Below are positions 1-8,882 of a stretch of 64,000 nt of DNA, one piece after another; position 1 is the stretch's first letter, and every line of letters begins with the position of its first letter. The notes beneath the pieces were generated by a model. The model saw only the letters and a program-made list of their open reading frames with translations. It was not told where the DNA came from and did no database searches. The DNA lies in contig NZ_KQ960613.1 in the NCBI RefSeq assembly GCF_001553265.1, positions 1 to 64,000 on the forward strand. The letters run 5' to 3'. This DNA is from Prevotella sp. DNF00663 (GTDB lineage Bacteria; Bacteroidota; Bacteroidia; Bacteroidales; Bacteroidaceae). The position numbers were made by a program, and so were the translations under genes.

Positions 1-40
1 ACTGTTTTGTACAATCTATTTCTCTGCCCGTATAAGGGCA

Positions 41-79
41 ATAAAAAAGCCTCCCAAATCCGGCAGACTTGGGAGGCTC
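41..79 (-). terminator. Intrinsic terminator of the frd operon
   Basis: On the minus strand, AGCCTCCCAAGTC and a matching TTTGGGAGGCT arm form a strong hairpin followed by a run of six T. It lies about 20 nt past the frdB stop codon. Confidence 0.85.
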
Positions 80-97
80 AATATAGTTAATGGGCTA

Positions 98-856
98 TTA
101 ATCAGCCAACTTTGCTACGATATACTCGCGATTCAAGCGAGCGATATTGGCAATGCTTTCATTCTTAGGACATACGGCTTCGCAAGCACGAGTGTTGGTA
201 CAGTTACCGAATCCCAGCTCGTCCATGCGTGCAATCATAGCCTTAGCACGCTTAGCAGCCTCAGGACGACCTTGTGGCAACAATGCCAACTGGCTGACCT
301 TAGAGCTTACAAACAGCATGGCAGAACCGTTTTTACAAGCAGCTACACACGCACCACAGCCGATACATGTAGCACAATCCATGGCTTCATCGGCATTATC
401 TTTCGGAATCAAGATAGCGTTGGCATCCTGAGCCTGTCCGGTACGAATGGTCGTATAGCCACCGGCCTGAATAATTTTATCGAAAGCTGAACGGTCTACC
501 ATACAGTCTTTAATAACGGGGAAGCCAGCAGAACGCCATGGTTCTACAGTGATAACGTCGCCATCGTTGAAGCGACGCATGTAGAGCTGGCAGGTAGTAG
601 CGCCACGCTCGGTTTTTCCGTGGGGAACACCGTTGATATAAAGCGAGCACATGCCGCAGATGCCCTCACGGCAGTCGTGGTCGAAAACGAAAGGCTCTTG
701 GCCTTCTTCTATCAATTCCTCGTTAAGAATGTCGAGCATTTCGAGGAATGATGTATCGTCAGGAATATCCTTCATTTCACGTGAATCGAAGTGTCCCTTG
801 GCTGTAGGACCATTCTGACGCCAATATTTGATTGTGAAACTAATATTCTTTGCCAT
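98..856 (-). CDS. frdB: Fumarate reductase / succinate dehydrogenase iron-sulfur subunit
   Basis: This 252-residue subunit passes electrons between the flavoprotein and the membrane cytochrome b in anaerobic fumarate respiration. The three cluster motifs are visible. The [2Fe-2S] ligands are C62, C67, C70 and C89. The ferredoxin-like half has C161-x2-C164-x2-C167 plus C170/C174, and then C219, C225 and C229, which together supply the [4Fe-4S] and [3Fe-4S] clusters. The length is normal for the Bacteroidetes type. It is the last gene of the minus-strand frdC-frdA-frdB set, but a four-helix-bundle gene separates it from frdA, so the frdA-frdB spacer is 571 bp long. Whether the enzyme runs mainly as fumarate reductase or succinate dehydrogenase cannot be read from the sequence; fumarate reduction is usual in this order. 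Confidence 0.96.
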   Translation of the reverse strand: MAKNISFTIKYWRQNGPTAKGHFDSREMKDIPDDTSFLEMLDILNEELIEEGQEPFVFDHDCREGICGMCSLYINGVPHGKTERGATTCQLYMRRFNDGDVITVEPWRSAGFPVIKDCMVDRSAFDKIIQAGGYTTIRTGQAQDANAILIPKDNADEAMDCATCIGCGACVAACKNGSAMLFVSSKVSQLALLPQGRPEAAKRAKAMIARMDELGFGNCTNTRACEAVCPKNESIANIARLNREYIVAKLAD

Positions 857-872
857 ATTTTGTTATTTTTTT

Positions 873-910
873 TAGTTGACAAGTAGACGAGTGAACAAGC
901 AAACAAGATG
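873..910. repeat. Low-complexity tract, left arm of the frd four-helix-bundle insertion
   Basis: The plus strand reads GTTGACAAGTAGACGAGTG and continues with CAAG units. Its reverse complement matches the right-hand tract at 1385-1406 at about 20 of 22 positions, so the two arms bracket the four-helix-bundle gene as an imperfect inverted repeat. Confidence 0.75.
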
Positions 911-937
911 ATGATGAAGACGGTATAGAATTTGAAT

Positions 938-1291
938 TCATTTCTGAAAGCTCTTTACTAATGCTGTCAACATGTAGATAACCTCATTATTTTGTTTCGA
1001 CATTTCGGTATATTCAACTTCAGAAACATATCGAAGTTCACGACTTATTATAAGCTGTGTTTCCAATTCTGCAGCCGATCCTAATGCTATATTCAAGAAG
1101 TTAATAGGTTCTTTCGGAAAAATTCGTCCATAGCCTTCAGCTATATTGGATGAGATTGATACCGCAGCACGTTGCATTTGAGACTTCAGACCAAACGTTT
1201 CTTCCCTAGGGAATGTCTTGGTTAGCTCATAAATACTTTTAACTAGAGCAATACCTTTTTGCCAAACTATTAATTCTTTGTGGTTACTCAT
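938..1291 (-). CDS. Four-helix-bundle protein of the 23S rRNA intervening-sequence (S23) family
   Basis: This is a 117-residue all-helical protein. The N-terminal ELIVWQKGIALVKSIYELT segment, the SQMQRAAVSISSNIAEGYGR core (about residues 37-56) and the IALGSAAELETQLIISREL segment (about 68-86) are hallmarks of the family first found in 23S rRNA intervening sequences of Leptospira and others (TIGR02436-like). Relatives form pentameric bundles and one acts as the Avd accessory protein of diversity-generating retroelements, but no reverse transcriptase is nearby. The function is unknown. The gene sits between frdA and frdB in the same direction, with inverted low-complexity tracts on both sides. 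Nothing about its position suggests a role in fumarate respiration; an inserted element is the simpler reading. Confidence 0.88.
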   Translation of the reverse strand: MSNHKELIVWQKGIALVKSIYELTKTFPREETFGLKSQMQRAAVSISSNIAEGYGRIFPKEPINFLNIALGSAAELETQLIISRELRYVSEVEYTEMSKQNNEVIYMLTALVKSFQK

Positions 1292-1332
1292 GCTTTATAC
1301 CGCATTTTTTCTCCAAACTCGTCGTTGAAAGA

Positions 1333-1422
1333 TATACTTATATACTCATAAACTTGTCTACTTGTAAGTTCTTATACTTATAGACTTGTTAACTCGTATA
1401 CTTGTCTACTCGTCAACTTATA
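1333..1422. repeat. Low-complexity tract, right arm of the frd four-helix-bundle insertion
   Basis: About 90 bp of degenerate units of the type ACTTGTCTACTTGT and ACTCGTATACTTGTC lie between the frdA stop codon and the four-helix-bundle start. The segment 1385-1406 is complementary to the left tract at 873-899. Confidence 0.75.
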
Positions 1423-1427
1423 AAAAC

Positions 1428-3410
1428 TTAATTTTTATAATTTCGTGTTTGTACCTTGATTGCCTCATACTCCAAAGGCTCTTTGAGAAGCGCGGGAGCA
1501 GTGTGGTCATCGCTTTGATATTCCCAACAACCTACGTAGAAGAAGTTCTCATCGTCGCGCTTAGCTTCGCCTTCTTCGGTCTGGTACTCTTCGCGGAAGT
1601 GACCACCGCAGCTCTCATTACGAGAAAGAGCATCGTTGGCAATCAACTCACCCATGAGAATGAAGTCGCGCAAGTGGATGGCTTTATCAAGTTCGATGTT
1701 CAAACCGTCCTTGGTTCCGGGGATGAAGAGGTTGGTATCGAATTCCTTACGAAGTTCTTTCATCTTCTCCAAACCGGTCTTCAAACCTTCGGCTGTACGA
1801 CCCATACCTACGTACTCCCACATGATGTGGCCAAGTTCCTTATGGATAGAGTCTACAGAACGCTTACCCTGAATACCCATCAAGCGGTCAATTTCGTCGT
1901 TGACATTCTTCTCTGCCTCAACAAATTCGGGCAGATCGGTAGACAGACGAGGCCAAATTGCCTGATCGGCCAAGTAGTTCTGAATAGTATAAGGCAATAC
2001 GAAGTAACCATCAGCCAATCCCTGCATCAGGGCAGATGCACCCAAACGGTTAGCACCGTGGTCTGAGAAGTTACACTCACCGATTGCAAACAAACCTGTT
2101 ATAGAAGTCATGAGCTCGTAATCTACCCAGATACCACCCATCGTATAGTGGATAGCAGGATAAATCATCATTGGCTTGTAGTACTTCACACCGTTGATTT
2201 CATTAGCCAAATCGCCGGGGAATACATCGTTAATCTCTTCGTACATCTCGAAGAGGTTACCATAGCGCTGCATGATTTCGTCCAAACCTAGGCGGTTGAT
2301 AGACTCAGAGAAGTCGAGGAATACGGCAAGGCCTGTGTTATTTACACCAAATCCCTTATCGCAACGCTCCTTAGCTGCACGCGAAGCAACATCACGAGGA
2401 ACAAGGTTTCCGAATGCCGGATAGCGACGTTCCAAGTAGTAATCGCGTTCTTCTTCGGGGATTTCCCATCCTTGCTTGGTTCCTGCCTGCAATGCTTTAG
2501 CATCTTCGAGCTTCTTAGGAACCCAAATACGACCGTCGTTACGCAGAGACTCAGACATCAATGTCAACTTAGACTGCTTGTCACCGTGTACAGGAATACA
2601 GGTGGGGTGAATCTGAACGTAAGAAGGATTGGCCATGTAAGCACCCTTACGATAGCACTGGATAGCAGCTGTACAATTGCAACCCATAGCATTGGTAGAC
2701 AAGAAATAGGTATTACCATAACCACCTGTTGCGATAACAACAGCATTAGCTGAGAATCTTTCAAGTTTACCTGTTATCAAATTCTTTGCTATAATACCGC
2801 GAGCACGACCATCTACGATGACAACGTCTTCCATCTCGTAACGTGTGAAGAGCTTAACCTTGCCCTTCTCTATCTGACAACTCAATGAGGAGTAAGCACC
2901 GAGAAGAAGCTGCTGACCGGTTTGACCCTTAGCATAGAATGTACGTGACACCTGAGCACCACCGAATGAACGGTTAGCTAACATACCACCATATTCACGA
3001 GCGAATGGTACACCCTGAGCAACACACTGGTCGATGATGTCGTTTGACACTTCAGCAAGACGATAAACGTTTGCCTCACGAGCACGATAGTCGCCACCTT
3101 TCACTGTATCATAGAACAAACGATAAATAGAGTCACCATCGTTTTGGTAGTTCTTAGCGGCATTGATACCTCCCTGTGCAGCGATAGAGTGCGCACGACG
3201 GGGAGAGTCTTGGATACAGAAGTTCAAAACATTGAAACCCATCTCGCCAAGAGAAGCGGCAGCACTGGCACCAGCCAAGCCTGTACCAACAACGATAACG
3301 TCAAGTTTCAACTTATTCTTAGGGTTCACCAAACGCTGGTGAGCCTTATAATTGGTCCACTTCTCGGCCACTGGGCCTTCGGGAATTCTAGAATCTATTA
3401 GTTTAGCCAT
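1428..3410 (-). CDS. frdA: Fumarate reductase / succinate dehydrogenase flavoprotein subunit
   Basis: This 660-residue catalytic subunit interconverts fumarate and succinate at a covalently bound FAD. The FAD Rossmann motif ([19 protein letters not shown]) starts near residue 40, and H74 in HSIAAQGG is the expected covalent FAD attachment site. The PRDVASR segment contains the catalytic Arg seen in the Wolinella enzyme. The [10 protein letters not shown] and [16 protein letters not shown] segments complete the active site and FAD pocket. The length matches the diheme, epsilon-proteobacterial/Bacteroidetes type. It is co-transcribed with frdC upstream (26-bp gap). The downstream spacer before frdB is unusually long because of the four-helix-bundle insertion. 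Confidence 0.97.
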   Translation of the reverse strand: MAKLIDSRIPEGPVAEKWTNYKAHQRLVNPKNKLKLDVIVVGTGLAGASAAASLGEMGFNVLNFCIQDSPRRAHSIAAQGGINAAKNYQNDGDSIYRLFYDTVKGGDYRAREANVYRLAEVSNDIIDQCVAQGVPFAREYGGMLANRSFGGAQVSRTFYAKGQTGQQLLLGAYSSLSCQIEKGKVKLFTRYEMEDVVIVDGRARGIIAKNLITGKLERFSANAVVIATGGYGNTYFLSTNAMGCNCTAAIQCYRKGAYMANPSYVQIHPTCIPVHGDKQSKLTLMSESLRNDGRIWVPKKLEDAKALQAGTKQGWEIPEEERDYYLERRYPAFGNLVPRDVASRAAKERCDKGFGVNNTGLAVFLDFSESINRLGLDEIMQRYGNLFEMYEEINDVFPGDLANEINGVKYYKPMMIYPAIHYTMGGIWVDYELMTSITGLFAIGECNFSDHGANRLGASALMQGLADGYFVLPYTIQNYLADQAIWPRLSTDLPEFVEAEKNVNDEIDRLMGIQGKRSVDSIHKELGHIMWEYVGMGRTAEGLKTGLEKMKELRKEFDTNLFIPGTKDGLNIELDKAIHLRDFILMGELIANDALSRNESCGGHFREEYQTEEGEAKRDDENFFYVGCWEYQSDDHTAPALLKEPLEYEAIKVQTRNYKN

Positions 3411-3436
3411 AATCGAATTAGTTTAAAGTTAATAGG

Positions 3437-4120
3437 TTACGCAGCACAAAGACTGGGAGCACAACCAAATGCAAAGGCCAATACAACAACGAGGAAGCCG
3501 AGCATCAATAAGGTAGTATATACCAAACCGATAACCTTCCAACGATTGAACCAAATCTTGCCATTAACACCAAGAGTCTGCATAGCGCTCCAGAAACCGT
3601 GTGACAAGTGGAACCAGATAGCTACAATCCAAATGACATACAGAACGACGAACACAGGATTAGCAAATGTTTCCTGAATCCAAGCAAATCCGTCAGCAGG
3701 ACCATAGAGAGCCTCTGTACCGATAAGTTCGGCAAACATCATGTTGTACCAGAAGTTGTAGAGGTGCAGCAACAGCCCCAACAAAATGATGATACCGAGT
3801 ACCAACATGTTTTGGCTGGCCCACTCTACCTTTTCAGGACGAGCAGTTACTGCATAACGCTCTTCGCCACGAGCACGACGATTCTGTGCCGTCAAGATGA
3901 AAGCATAAACGATGTGGAACACAGTCAAGGCTGCTAAACCGAGCGTAGCCACAATGGCATACCAGTTAGCACCCAGAAGTTCACAAATCGTATTGTAACC
4001 CTCTCCAGAGAACAGAGCCACAATATTCATGCACAAGTGGAATGTCAGGAAGAGGATCAACGCGATGCCGGTAACAGACATCACAACCTTCCTGCCAATA
4101 GATGAATTGATTAACCACAT
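3437..4120 (-). CDS. frdC: Fumarate reductase / succinate dehydrogenase cytochrome b subunit
   Basis: This 227-residue integral membrane subunit anchors FrdAB and exchanges electrons with menaquinol through two hemes. About five hydrophobic helices can be seen. Several histidines lie within or beside helices (FHLCMNIVALFSG near residue 27, HIVYAFILTAQNRR, LLLHLYNFWYNMM, WFHLSHGFWSAMQ), as in the type-B diheme cytochrome b558 family. It is the first gene of the operon. The start at 4120 follows a well-formed promoter (boxes at 4251-4258 and 4278-4281) with a leader of roughly 125 nt. Confidence 0.94.
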   Translation of the reverse strand: MWLINSSIGRKVVMSVTGIALILFLTFHLCMNIVALFSGEGYNTICELLGANWYAIVATLGLAALTVFHIVYAFILTAQNRRARGEERYAVTARPEKVEWASQNMLVLGIIILLGLLLHLYNFWYNMMFAELIGTEALYGPADGFAWIQETFANPVFVVLYVIWIVAIWFHLSHGFWSAMQTLGVNGKIWFNRWKVIGLVYTTLLMLGFLVVVLAFAFGCAPSLCAA

Positions 4121-4250
4121 AAATGATTGAAATTTAATTATTTAACTGATTGAAAATATTTCCACAACTCATATTGACAATGTTTTACACAGATATAAAA
4201 CGTCGCCTTAGATACTTTGATATAGGTATAGATACCCACATAGTAGGTTG

Positions 4251-4282
4251 CAAAAATACTATAATTTAGTGATTAATCAAAA
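4251..4282 (-). promoter_or_regulatory. frd operon promoter
   Basis: Read on the minus strand, TATTTTTG (4251-4258) fits the TAnnTTTG -7 consensus, and TTTTG (4278-4282) lies 19 nt upstream as the -33 box. Confidence 0.75.
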
Positions 4283-4312
4283 GGAATTCATAAAAAATCG
4301 GATTTTATTTGC

Positions 4313-4320
4313 TACTTTTG
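4313..4320 (+). promoter_or_regulatory. mnmG promoter -7 box
   Basis: TACTTTTG matches TAnnTTTG exactly, 88 nt before the chosen mnmG start. No convincing -33 box was found. Confidence 0.65.
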
Positions 4321-4408
4321 CGGAAAACAAAGAGGGGCTATTTTTTGACACGTCTTACACTTGATAGTAACCCTTTGTAAAACTTATAAATTTCAGGGAA
4401 AAGAACGG

Positions 4409-6280
4409 ATGAACTTCCAGTATGACGTCATTGTGATTGGAGGAGGCCACGCAGGGTGCGAAGCTGCGGTGGCATCAGCTAACTTAGGAGCAAAGACATG
4501 CCTCATCACGATGGACATGAACAAGATTGCACAGATGAGTTGTAATCCCGCTATAGGCGGAATCGCTAAAGGACAAATAGTACGTGAGATTGACGCTCTC
4601 GGCGGAGAGATGGCACATGTGACGGACGCCACGGCTATCCAGTTTCGTATGTTGAACCAAGGAAAGGGGCCGGCAGTATGGAGTCCGCGTGCTCAATGCG
4701 ATCGCGGAAAGTTCATTTGGAAGTGGAGAGAAATACTAGACCACACTGATAACCTTGATATTTGGCAGGATCAAGCCGATGAGTTACTCGTAGAGAATGG
4801 GCAAGCTATCGGTGTACGTACCATTTGGGGTGTTGAATTCCGCGCTCGTTGCGTTGTTGTTACTGCCGGAACATTCCTCAACGGGCTCATGCATATTGGT
4901 AGATTCCAATATCCCGGAGGCCGATGTGCCGAGCCTGCTGTACCACATTTCACAGAAAGTATCACTCGTTGGGGCATCCGTTCGGAACGTATGAAGACCG
5001 GAACTCCAGTGAGAATCGACCGACGTTCGGTGCATTTCGAAGACATGGAGATACAAGATGGTGAGCAAGACTTCCACCAATTTAGTTATATGGGGCCACA
5101 TCGACAGCTAAAACAGTTGCCATGCTGGACTTGCTATACCACCCCTGAGTCGCACGAAGTACTTCGTGGCGGACTAGCAGACTCTCCCCTCTTCAACGGA
5201 CAGATTCAAAGCACCGGTCCAAGATACTGTCCTTCTATCGAAACAAAGCTAGTTACATTCCCAGACAAGGATCAACACCCCCTATTCTTAGAACCCGAAG
5301 GAGAAGACACCAACGAGATGTATCTCAACGGTTTTTCCTCCAGCATGCCTATGGATGTACAATTAAATGCCATCCATCAAATTCCTGCACTGCGAGATGC
5401 CAAGATTTACCGTCCGGGATATGCCATCGAATACGATTATTTCGATCCAACACAACTCAAGCATTCGTTAGAATCGAAGATTATTGATGGTCTATTCTTT
5501 GCCGGACAGGTTAACGGTACTACAGGTTATGAAGAAGCCGGAGGACAAGGATTGGTCGCCGGCATCAATGCGGCATTGAAATGTGCCGGTAACGAACCGT
5601 TTATTATGCATCGAGACGAGTCATATATTGGCGTATTAATCGACGATTTGACAACCAAAGGCGTTGACGAGCCTTATCGCATGTTCACTTCTCGTGCCGA
5701 ATACAGAATACTATTACGCCAAGACGATGCTGACGCAAGACTCACAAAACGTTCTTACCAGTTAGGATTAGCTACTAGAGAACGTTACGATTGGTGGCTT
5801 AAAAAGAAAGAAGGAATCGATAAAATCATCCGTTTTTGCGAAGAGTTACCTATCAAAGCGAGCGATATCAATACACAACTAGAGACACTAGGTACGACTC
5901 CTTTGCGTGCCGGATGCAAATTAGTTGATTTAATCGCACGTCCCCATCTATTTCTCAACAACCTATCGGAGATTATTCCTTCTCTAAAAGAAGTTATTGA
6001 TTCTATCGACGAACGCCAAGGAGAGATCGTTGAATCGGCAGAAATTAAAATGAAATATAAAGGATACATCGAGCGAGAGCGGATGGTCGCCGACAAGATG
6101 CATCGTCTAGAAGACATTAAAATAAAAGGAAGATTCAATTACCAAGCACTCCATGAGATTAGTACAGAGGGAAGACAAAAACTCGAACGCATCGATCCCG
6201 AGACTCTAGCGGAAGCGAGTAGAATACCGGGAGTATCTCCCAGCGACATCAATGTAATGCTTATACTCCTAGGAAGATAA
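4409..6280 (+). CDS. mnmG: tRNA uridine-5-carboxymethylaminomethyl modification enzyme MnmG (GidA)
   Basis: MnmG works with MnmE to install the 5-carboxymethylaminomethyl group on wobble uridine 34 of certain tRNAs, using FAD, NADH and methylene-THF. The 623-residue protein opens with MNFQYDVIVIGGGHAG, whose GGGHAG (residues 11-16) is the FAD dinucleotide-binding motif. Other family signatures are SCNPAIGGIAKGQIVREIDALGG and GQVNGTTGYEEAGGQG (each abbreviated in part here), and the SRAEYRILLRQDDAD segment before the helical C-terminal MnmE-binding region. The reading frame extends 16 codons further upstream, but the conserved N-terminus and spacing favour the ATG at 4409. A parS-like palindrome begins immediately at the stop codon. 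Confidence 0.96.
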   Translation: MNFQYDVIVIGGGHAGCEAAVASANLGAKTCLITMDMNKIAQMSCNPAIGGIAKGQIVREIDALGGEMAHVTDATAIQFRMLNQGKGPAVWSPRAQCDRGKFIWKWREILDHTDNLDIWQDQADELLVENGQAIGVRTIWGVEFRARCVVVTAGTFLNGLMHIGRFQYPGGRCAEPAVPHFTESITRWGIRSERMKTGTPVRIDRRSVHFEDMEIQDGEQDFHQFSYMGPHRQLKQLPCWTCYTTPESHEVLRGGLADSPLFNGQIQSTGPRYCPSIETKLVTFPDKDQHPLFLEPEGEDTNEMYLNGFSSSMPMDVQLNAIHQIPALRDAKIYRPGYAIEYDYFDPTQLKHSLESKIIDGLFFAGQVNGTTGYEEAGGQGLVAGINAALKCAGNEPFIMHRDESYIGVLIDDLTTKGVDEPYRMFTSRAEYRILLRQDDADARLTKRSYQLGLATRERYDWWLKKKEGIDKIIRFCEELPIKASDINTQLETLGTTPLRAGCKLVDLIARPHLFLNNLSEIIPSLKEVIDSIDERQGEIVESAEIKMKYKGYIERERMVADKMHRLEDIKIKGRFNYQALHEISTEGRQKLERIDPETLAEASRIPGVSPSDINVMLILLGR

Positions 6281-6295
6281 GTTTCACGTGAAACA
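6280..6295. promoter_or_regulatory. parS: parS-like centromere site 1
   Basis: The core GTTTCACGTGAAAC (6281-6294) is a perfect palindrome. The 16-mer matches the ParB consensus TGTTTCACGTGAAACA at 15 of 16 positions. It lies directly after mnmG. Confidence 0.85.
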
Positions 6296-6362
6296 AAACA
6301 ACAAATATACGAAACATAACAACCTATTACACAATCGATTATAATATAAACTAAATAATAAA

Positions 6363-6893
6363 ATGAACAACCAATTACTATTAGACAACCTCCGTTGCAT
6401 TCCGGATTGGCCTATCAAAGGTGTCAATTTCCGCGATGTCACTACCCTATTTAAAAGTCCAGACTGTCTCAAAGAGATTAGCGATGAGATGTACGACCTT
6501 TACAAAGACAAGGGTATTACAAAGATTGTAGGTATCGAAAGCCGCGGATTCGTCATGTCAACAGCTGTCGCGATCCGATTAAATGCAGGAGTTGTACTAT
6601 GCCGTAAGCCCGGAAAGCTACCCTGTGAGACCGTACAAGAGAGTTACGACAAGGAATATGGCACCGATACTATCGAGATTCACAAGGATGCTATCAATGA
6701 AAATGATGTTATCTTACTACACGATGACTTACTTGCAACTGGTGGAACGATGAAAGCAGCATGCGACCTCGTCAAGAAATTCCATCCAAAGAAAATTTAT
6801 TGCAACTTCATTATCGAACTCACCAACGAAGGTTTGAACGGCAGAGATACTTTTGATAAAGATATTGAAATCACATCCTTGATACAAATTTAA
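6363..6893 (+). CDS. apt: Adenine phosphoribosyltransferase
   Basis: Apt salvages adenine by condensing it with PRPP to give AMP. The 176-residue protein begins MNNQLLLDNLRCIPDWP, typical of the family. It has the IVGIESRGF segment (about 55-63) and the PRPP-binding loop VILLHDDLLATGGTM (116-130). The size is standard. The gene stands alone between the two parS-like sites and is followed by an intrinsic terminator at 6911-6938. No clear TAnnTTTG box was seen in its short upstream spacer, so read-through from mnmG is possible. Confidence 0.95.
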   Translation: MNNQLLLDNLRCIPDWPIKGVNFRDVTTLFKSPDCLKEISDEMYDLYKDKGITKIVGIESRGFVMSTAVAIRLNAGVVLCRKPGKLPCETVQESYDKEYGTDTIEIHKDAINENDVILLHDDLLATGGTMKAACDLVKKFHPKKIYCNFIIELTNEGLNGRDTFDKDIEITSLIQI

Positions 6894-6910
6894 ATACAAC
6901 GACTTCCCAG

Positions 6911-6938
6911 TCCTCTCCCAAAGAGAGGGCTTTTTTAT
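6911..6938 (+). terminator. Intrinsic terminator after apt
   Basis: CCTCTC and GAGAGG pair across a short loop and are followed by GCTTTTTTATT. Confidence 0.85.
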
Positions 6939-6960
6939 TCAATAAGGAATATCACTCGCT

Positions 6961-6980
6961 AAAGTTTCACGTGAAACTTT
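6961..6980. promoter_or_regulatory. parS: parS-like centromere site 2
   Basis: AAAGTTTCACGTGAAACTTT is a perfect 20-bp palindrome containing the same GTTTCACGTGAAAC core as site 1, 683 bp away. It matches 14 of 16 bases of the canonical ParB site. Confidence 0.85.
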
Positions 6981-7016
6981 AATTATATAAAGTCTTCTCT
7001 ACAAAGGAGTTAACAC

Positions 7017-8858
7017 ATGACAAAGGAAGAGAACAAACAAAGGATAGACCGCCTAAAGAACATAGTATTGAATATGCCGGAGAAGCCGGGGAGCTATCAA
7101 TTCTATGACGACACCCATACTATTATATATGTAGGGAAAGCCAAGAATCTCAAAAGACGTGTCACATCCTACTTCCACAAAGAAGTGGACCGCTTCAAGA
7201 CTAAAGTTCTCGTTTCCAAAATCCATGATATAAGTTACACGGTGGTCAACACCGAAGAAGACGCCCTACTCCTTGAGAACAGTCTTATCAAGAAGTACAA
7301 TCCTAAATACAATGTATTATTGAAGGACGGAAAGACGTATCCCAGCATTTGCATTACCAACGAATACTTCCCACGCATCTTCAAAACTCGGCAAATCAAT
7401 CGCAAATACGGCACCTATTACGGTCCTTTTCCCCATATCAGCAGCATGTATGCGGTATTAGACCTCATTAAAAAGCTATATAAACCGCGTACTTGCCGTC
7501 AGCCCATCACCAAAGAGGGTGTCGCAGCCCATAAATACAAGCCTTGTCTGGAATATCATATCCATAATTGCGATGCTCCGTGTATAGGCAAACAGAGTTA
7601 CGAAGACTACCAGCAAAACATGAATCAGGCACGCGAAATTCTCAAAGGGAACACGCGTGAGGTAGGGAAATGGCTCTACAAGCTGATGATGAAGAATGCC
7701 GAATTAATGAAATTTGAAGTAGCTCAAGACCTCAAAATCAAGTACCAACTGCTCAACGAATTCGTCTCCAAGAGCGAGGTTGTAAGCCATACAATAGACG
7801 ATGTAGACGCATTTACCATCATCGACGACGACCACAATCGCAATGCTTTTATCAATTATATCCACGTCAGAAAAGGCAGTATCAATCAAAGCTTCACCTA
7901 CGAATACAAACGTAAACTCGAAGAAAGCGACGAAGAGCTCCTTATCACCGCTATTCCGGAGATTCGCGAGCGTTTTGGGAGCACGGCCAAAGAAATTATC
8001 GTACCTTTTGAGATGGAATGGAAGCTCAAAGATGCCGAGTTTTTCGTACCTCAACGAGGCGATAAGAAGCACTTACTAGACCTTTCCGAGATGAATGGTA
8101 AACAGTATAAATTTGACCGTCTCAAGCAAGCCGAGAAACTCAATCCGGAACAAAAACAGACTCGATTGATGAAAGAATTGCAGCAAAAGCTACAACTTCC
8201 CAAACTCCCCTACCAAATAGAGTGCTTCGACAACTCCAACATAAGCGGTACAGATGCCGTTGCCGGATGCATCGTATTCAAAGGAATGAAGCCCTCCAAG
8301 AAAGATTATCGTAAATATAACATCCGAACCGTCACAGGACCGGACGATTATGCGTCGATGCAAGAAGTCGTTCGCCGTCGTTATAGTCGCATGATAGAAG
8401 AGAAAACACCACTTCCCGACCTCATTATAACCGACGGTGGAAAAGGCCAAATGGAGGTTGTTCGCGAGATTGTCGAGGACGAATTACACCTCCAAATCCC
8501 CATTGCAGGACTAGCTAAAGACGACCACCATCGCACCAACGAGCTACTCTATGGTTTCCCGCCAAAAGTGATAGGTATGAAGACTGATTCCGAACTGTTC
8601 CACATCCTCACACGCATACAAGACGAAGTACACCGTTATGCCATCACATTCCACCGCGACAAGCGCAGCAAACACGCTCTCCATAGCGAGTTAGACGACA
8701 TCAAAGGCATCGGTCCGAAGACCAAAGAAGCCCTTATCAAAGAGTTCAAGAGCGTCAAAAAGATACGCGAAGCCAGTCTGGAAACATTGACAACTGTGGT
8801 CGGAAGTGCCAAGGCTGCCATTATCAACGAATATTTCAACAACAAGTTGGCCGACTAA
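7017..8858 (+). CDS. uvrC: Excinuclease ABC subunit C
   Basis: UvrC makes the dual incisions of nucleotide excision repair with UvrB. The 613-residue protein has an N-terminal GIY-YIG nuclease (GSYQFYDD at 25-32, IYVGKAKNLKRR at 37-48), the cysteine-containing segment with C-x3-C pairs near 160-190, a central UvrB-interacting region, an RNase H-like 5' incision domain (IECFDNSNISGTDAVAG and LIITDGGKGQ carry its acidic residues), and a C-terminal helix-hairpin-helix (DDIKGIGPKTKEALIKEF). An AAAGGAG Shine-Dalgarno sequence precedes the ATG, which is stronger than is usual in this phylum. The gene follows parS site 2 and precedes dtd by 24 bp. Confidence 0.96.
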   Translation: MTKEENKQRIDRLKNIVLNMPEKPGSYQFYDDTHTIIYVGKAKNLKRRVTSYFHKEVDRFKTKVLVSKIHDISYTVVNTEEDALLLENSLIKKYNPKYNVLLKDGKTYPSICITNEYFPRIFKTRQINRKYGTYYGPFPHISSMYAVLDLIKKLYKPRTCRQPITKEGVAAHKYKPCLEYHIHNCDAPCIGKQSYEDYQQNMNQAREILKGNTREVGKWLYKLMMKNAELMKFEVAQDLKIKYQLLNEFVSKSEVVSHTIDDVDAFTIIDDDHNRNAFINYIHVRKGSINQSFTYEYKRKLEESDEELLITAIPEIRERFGSTAKEIIVPFEMEWKLKDAEFFVPQRGDKKHLLDLSEMNGKQYKFDRLKQAEKLNPEQKQTRLMKELQQKLQLPKLPYQIECFDNSNISGTDAVAGCIVFKGMKPSKKDYRKYNIRTVTGPDDYASMQEVVRRRYSRMIEEKTPLPDLIITDGGKGQMEVVREIVEDELHLQIPIAGLAKDDHHRTNELLYGFPPKVIGMKTDSELFHILTRIQDEVHRYAITFHRDKRSKHALHSELDDIKGIGPKTKEALIKEFKSVKKIREASLETLTTVVGSAKAAIINEYFNNKLAD

Positions 8859-8869
8859 AATAAAATCTT

Positions 8870-8877
8870 TACCTTTG
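8870..8877 (+). promoter_or_regulatory. -7 box directly upstream of dtd
   Basis: TACCTTTG fits TAnnTTTG and ends 5 nt before the dtd ATG. If used, transcription would start at or next to the start codon. Confidence 0.5.
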
Positions 8878-8882
8878 CCATT

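Noticed and set aside
938..1291. Four-helix-bundle gene considered as part of a diversity-generating retroelement (Avd)
   Set aside because: No reverse transcriptase, template repeat or variable repeat is present in the window near either copy.
1333..1422. Tandem ACTTGT units considered as a CRISPR array or tandem-repeat locus
   Set aside because: Unit length and sequence vary, there are no unique spacers of even size, and no cas genes are present.
1386..2066. Plus-strand 226-residue open frame opposite frdA
   Set aside because: It is antisense to a fully conserved flavoprotein gene and has no recognisable motif; it is a shadow of frdA codon usage.
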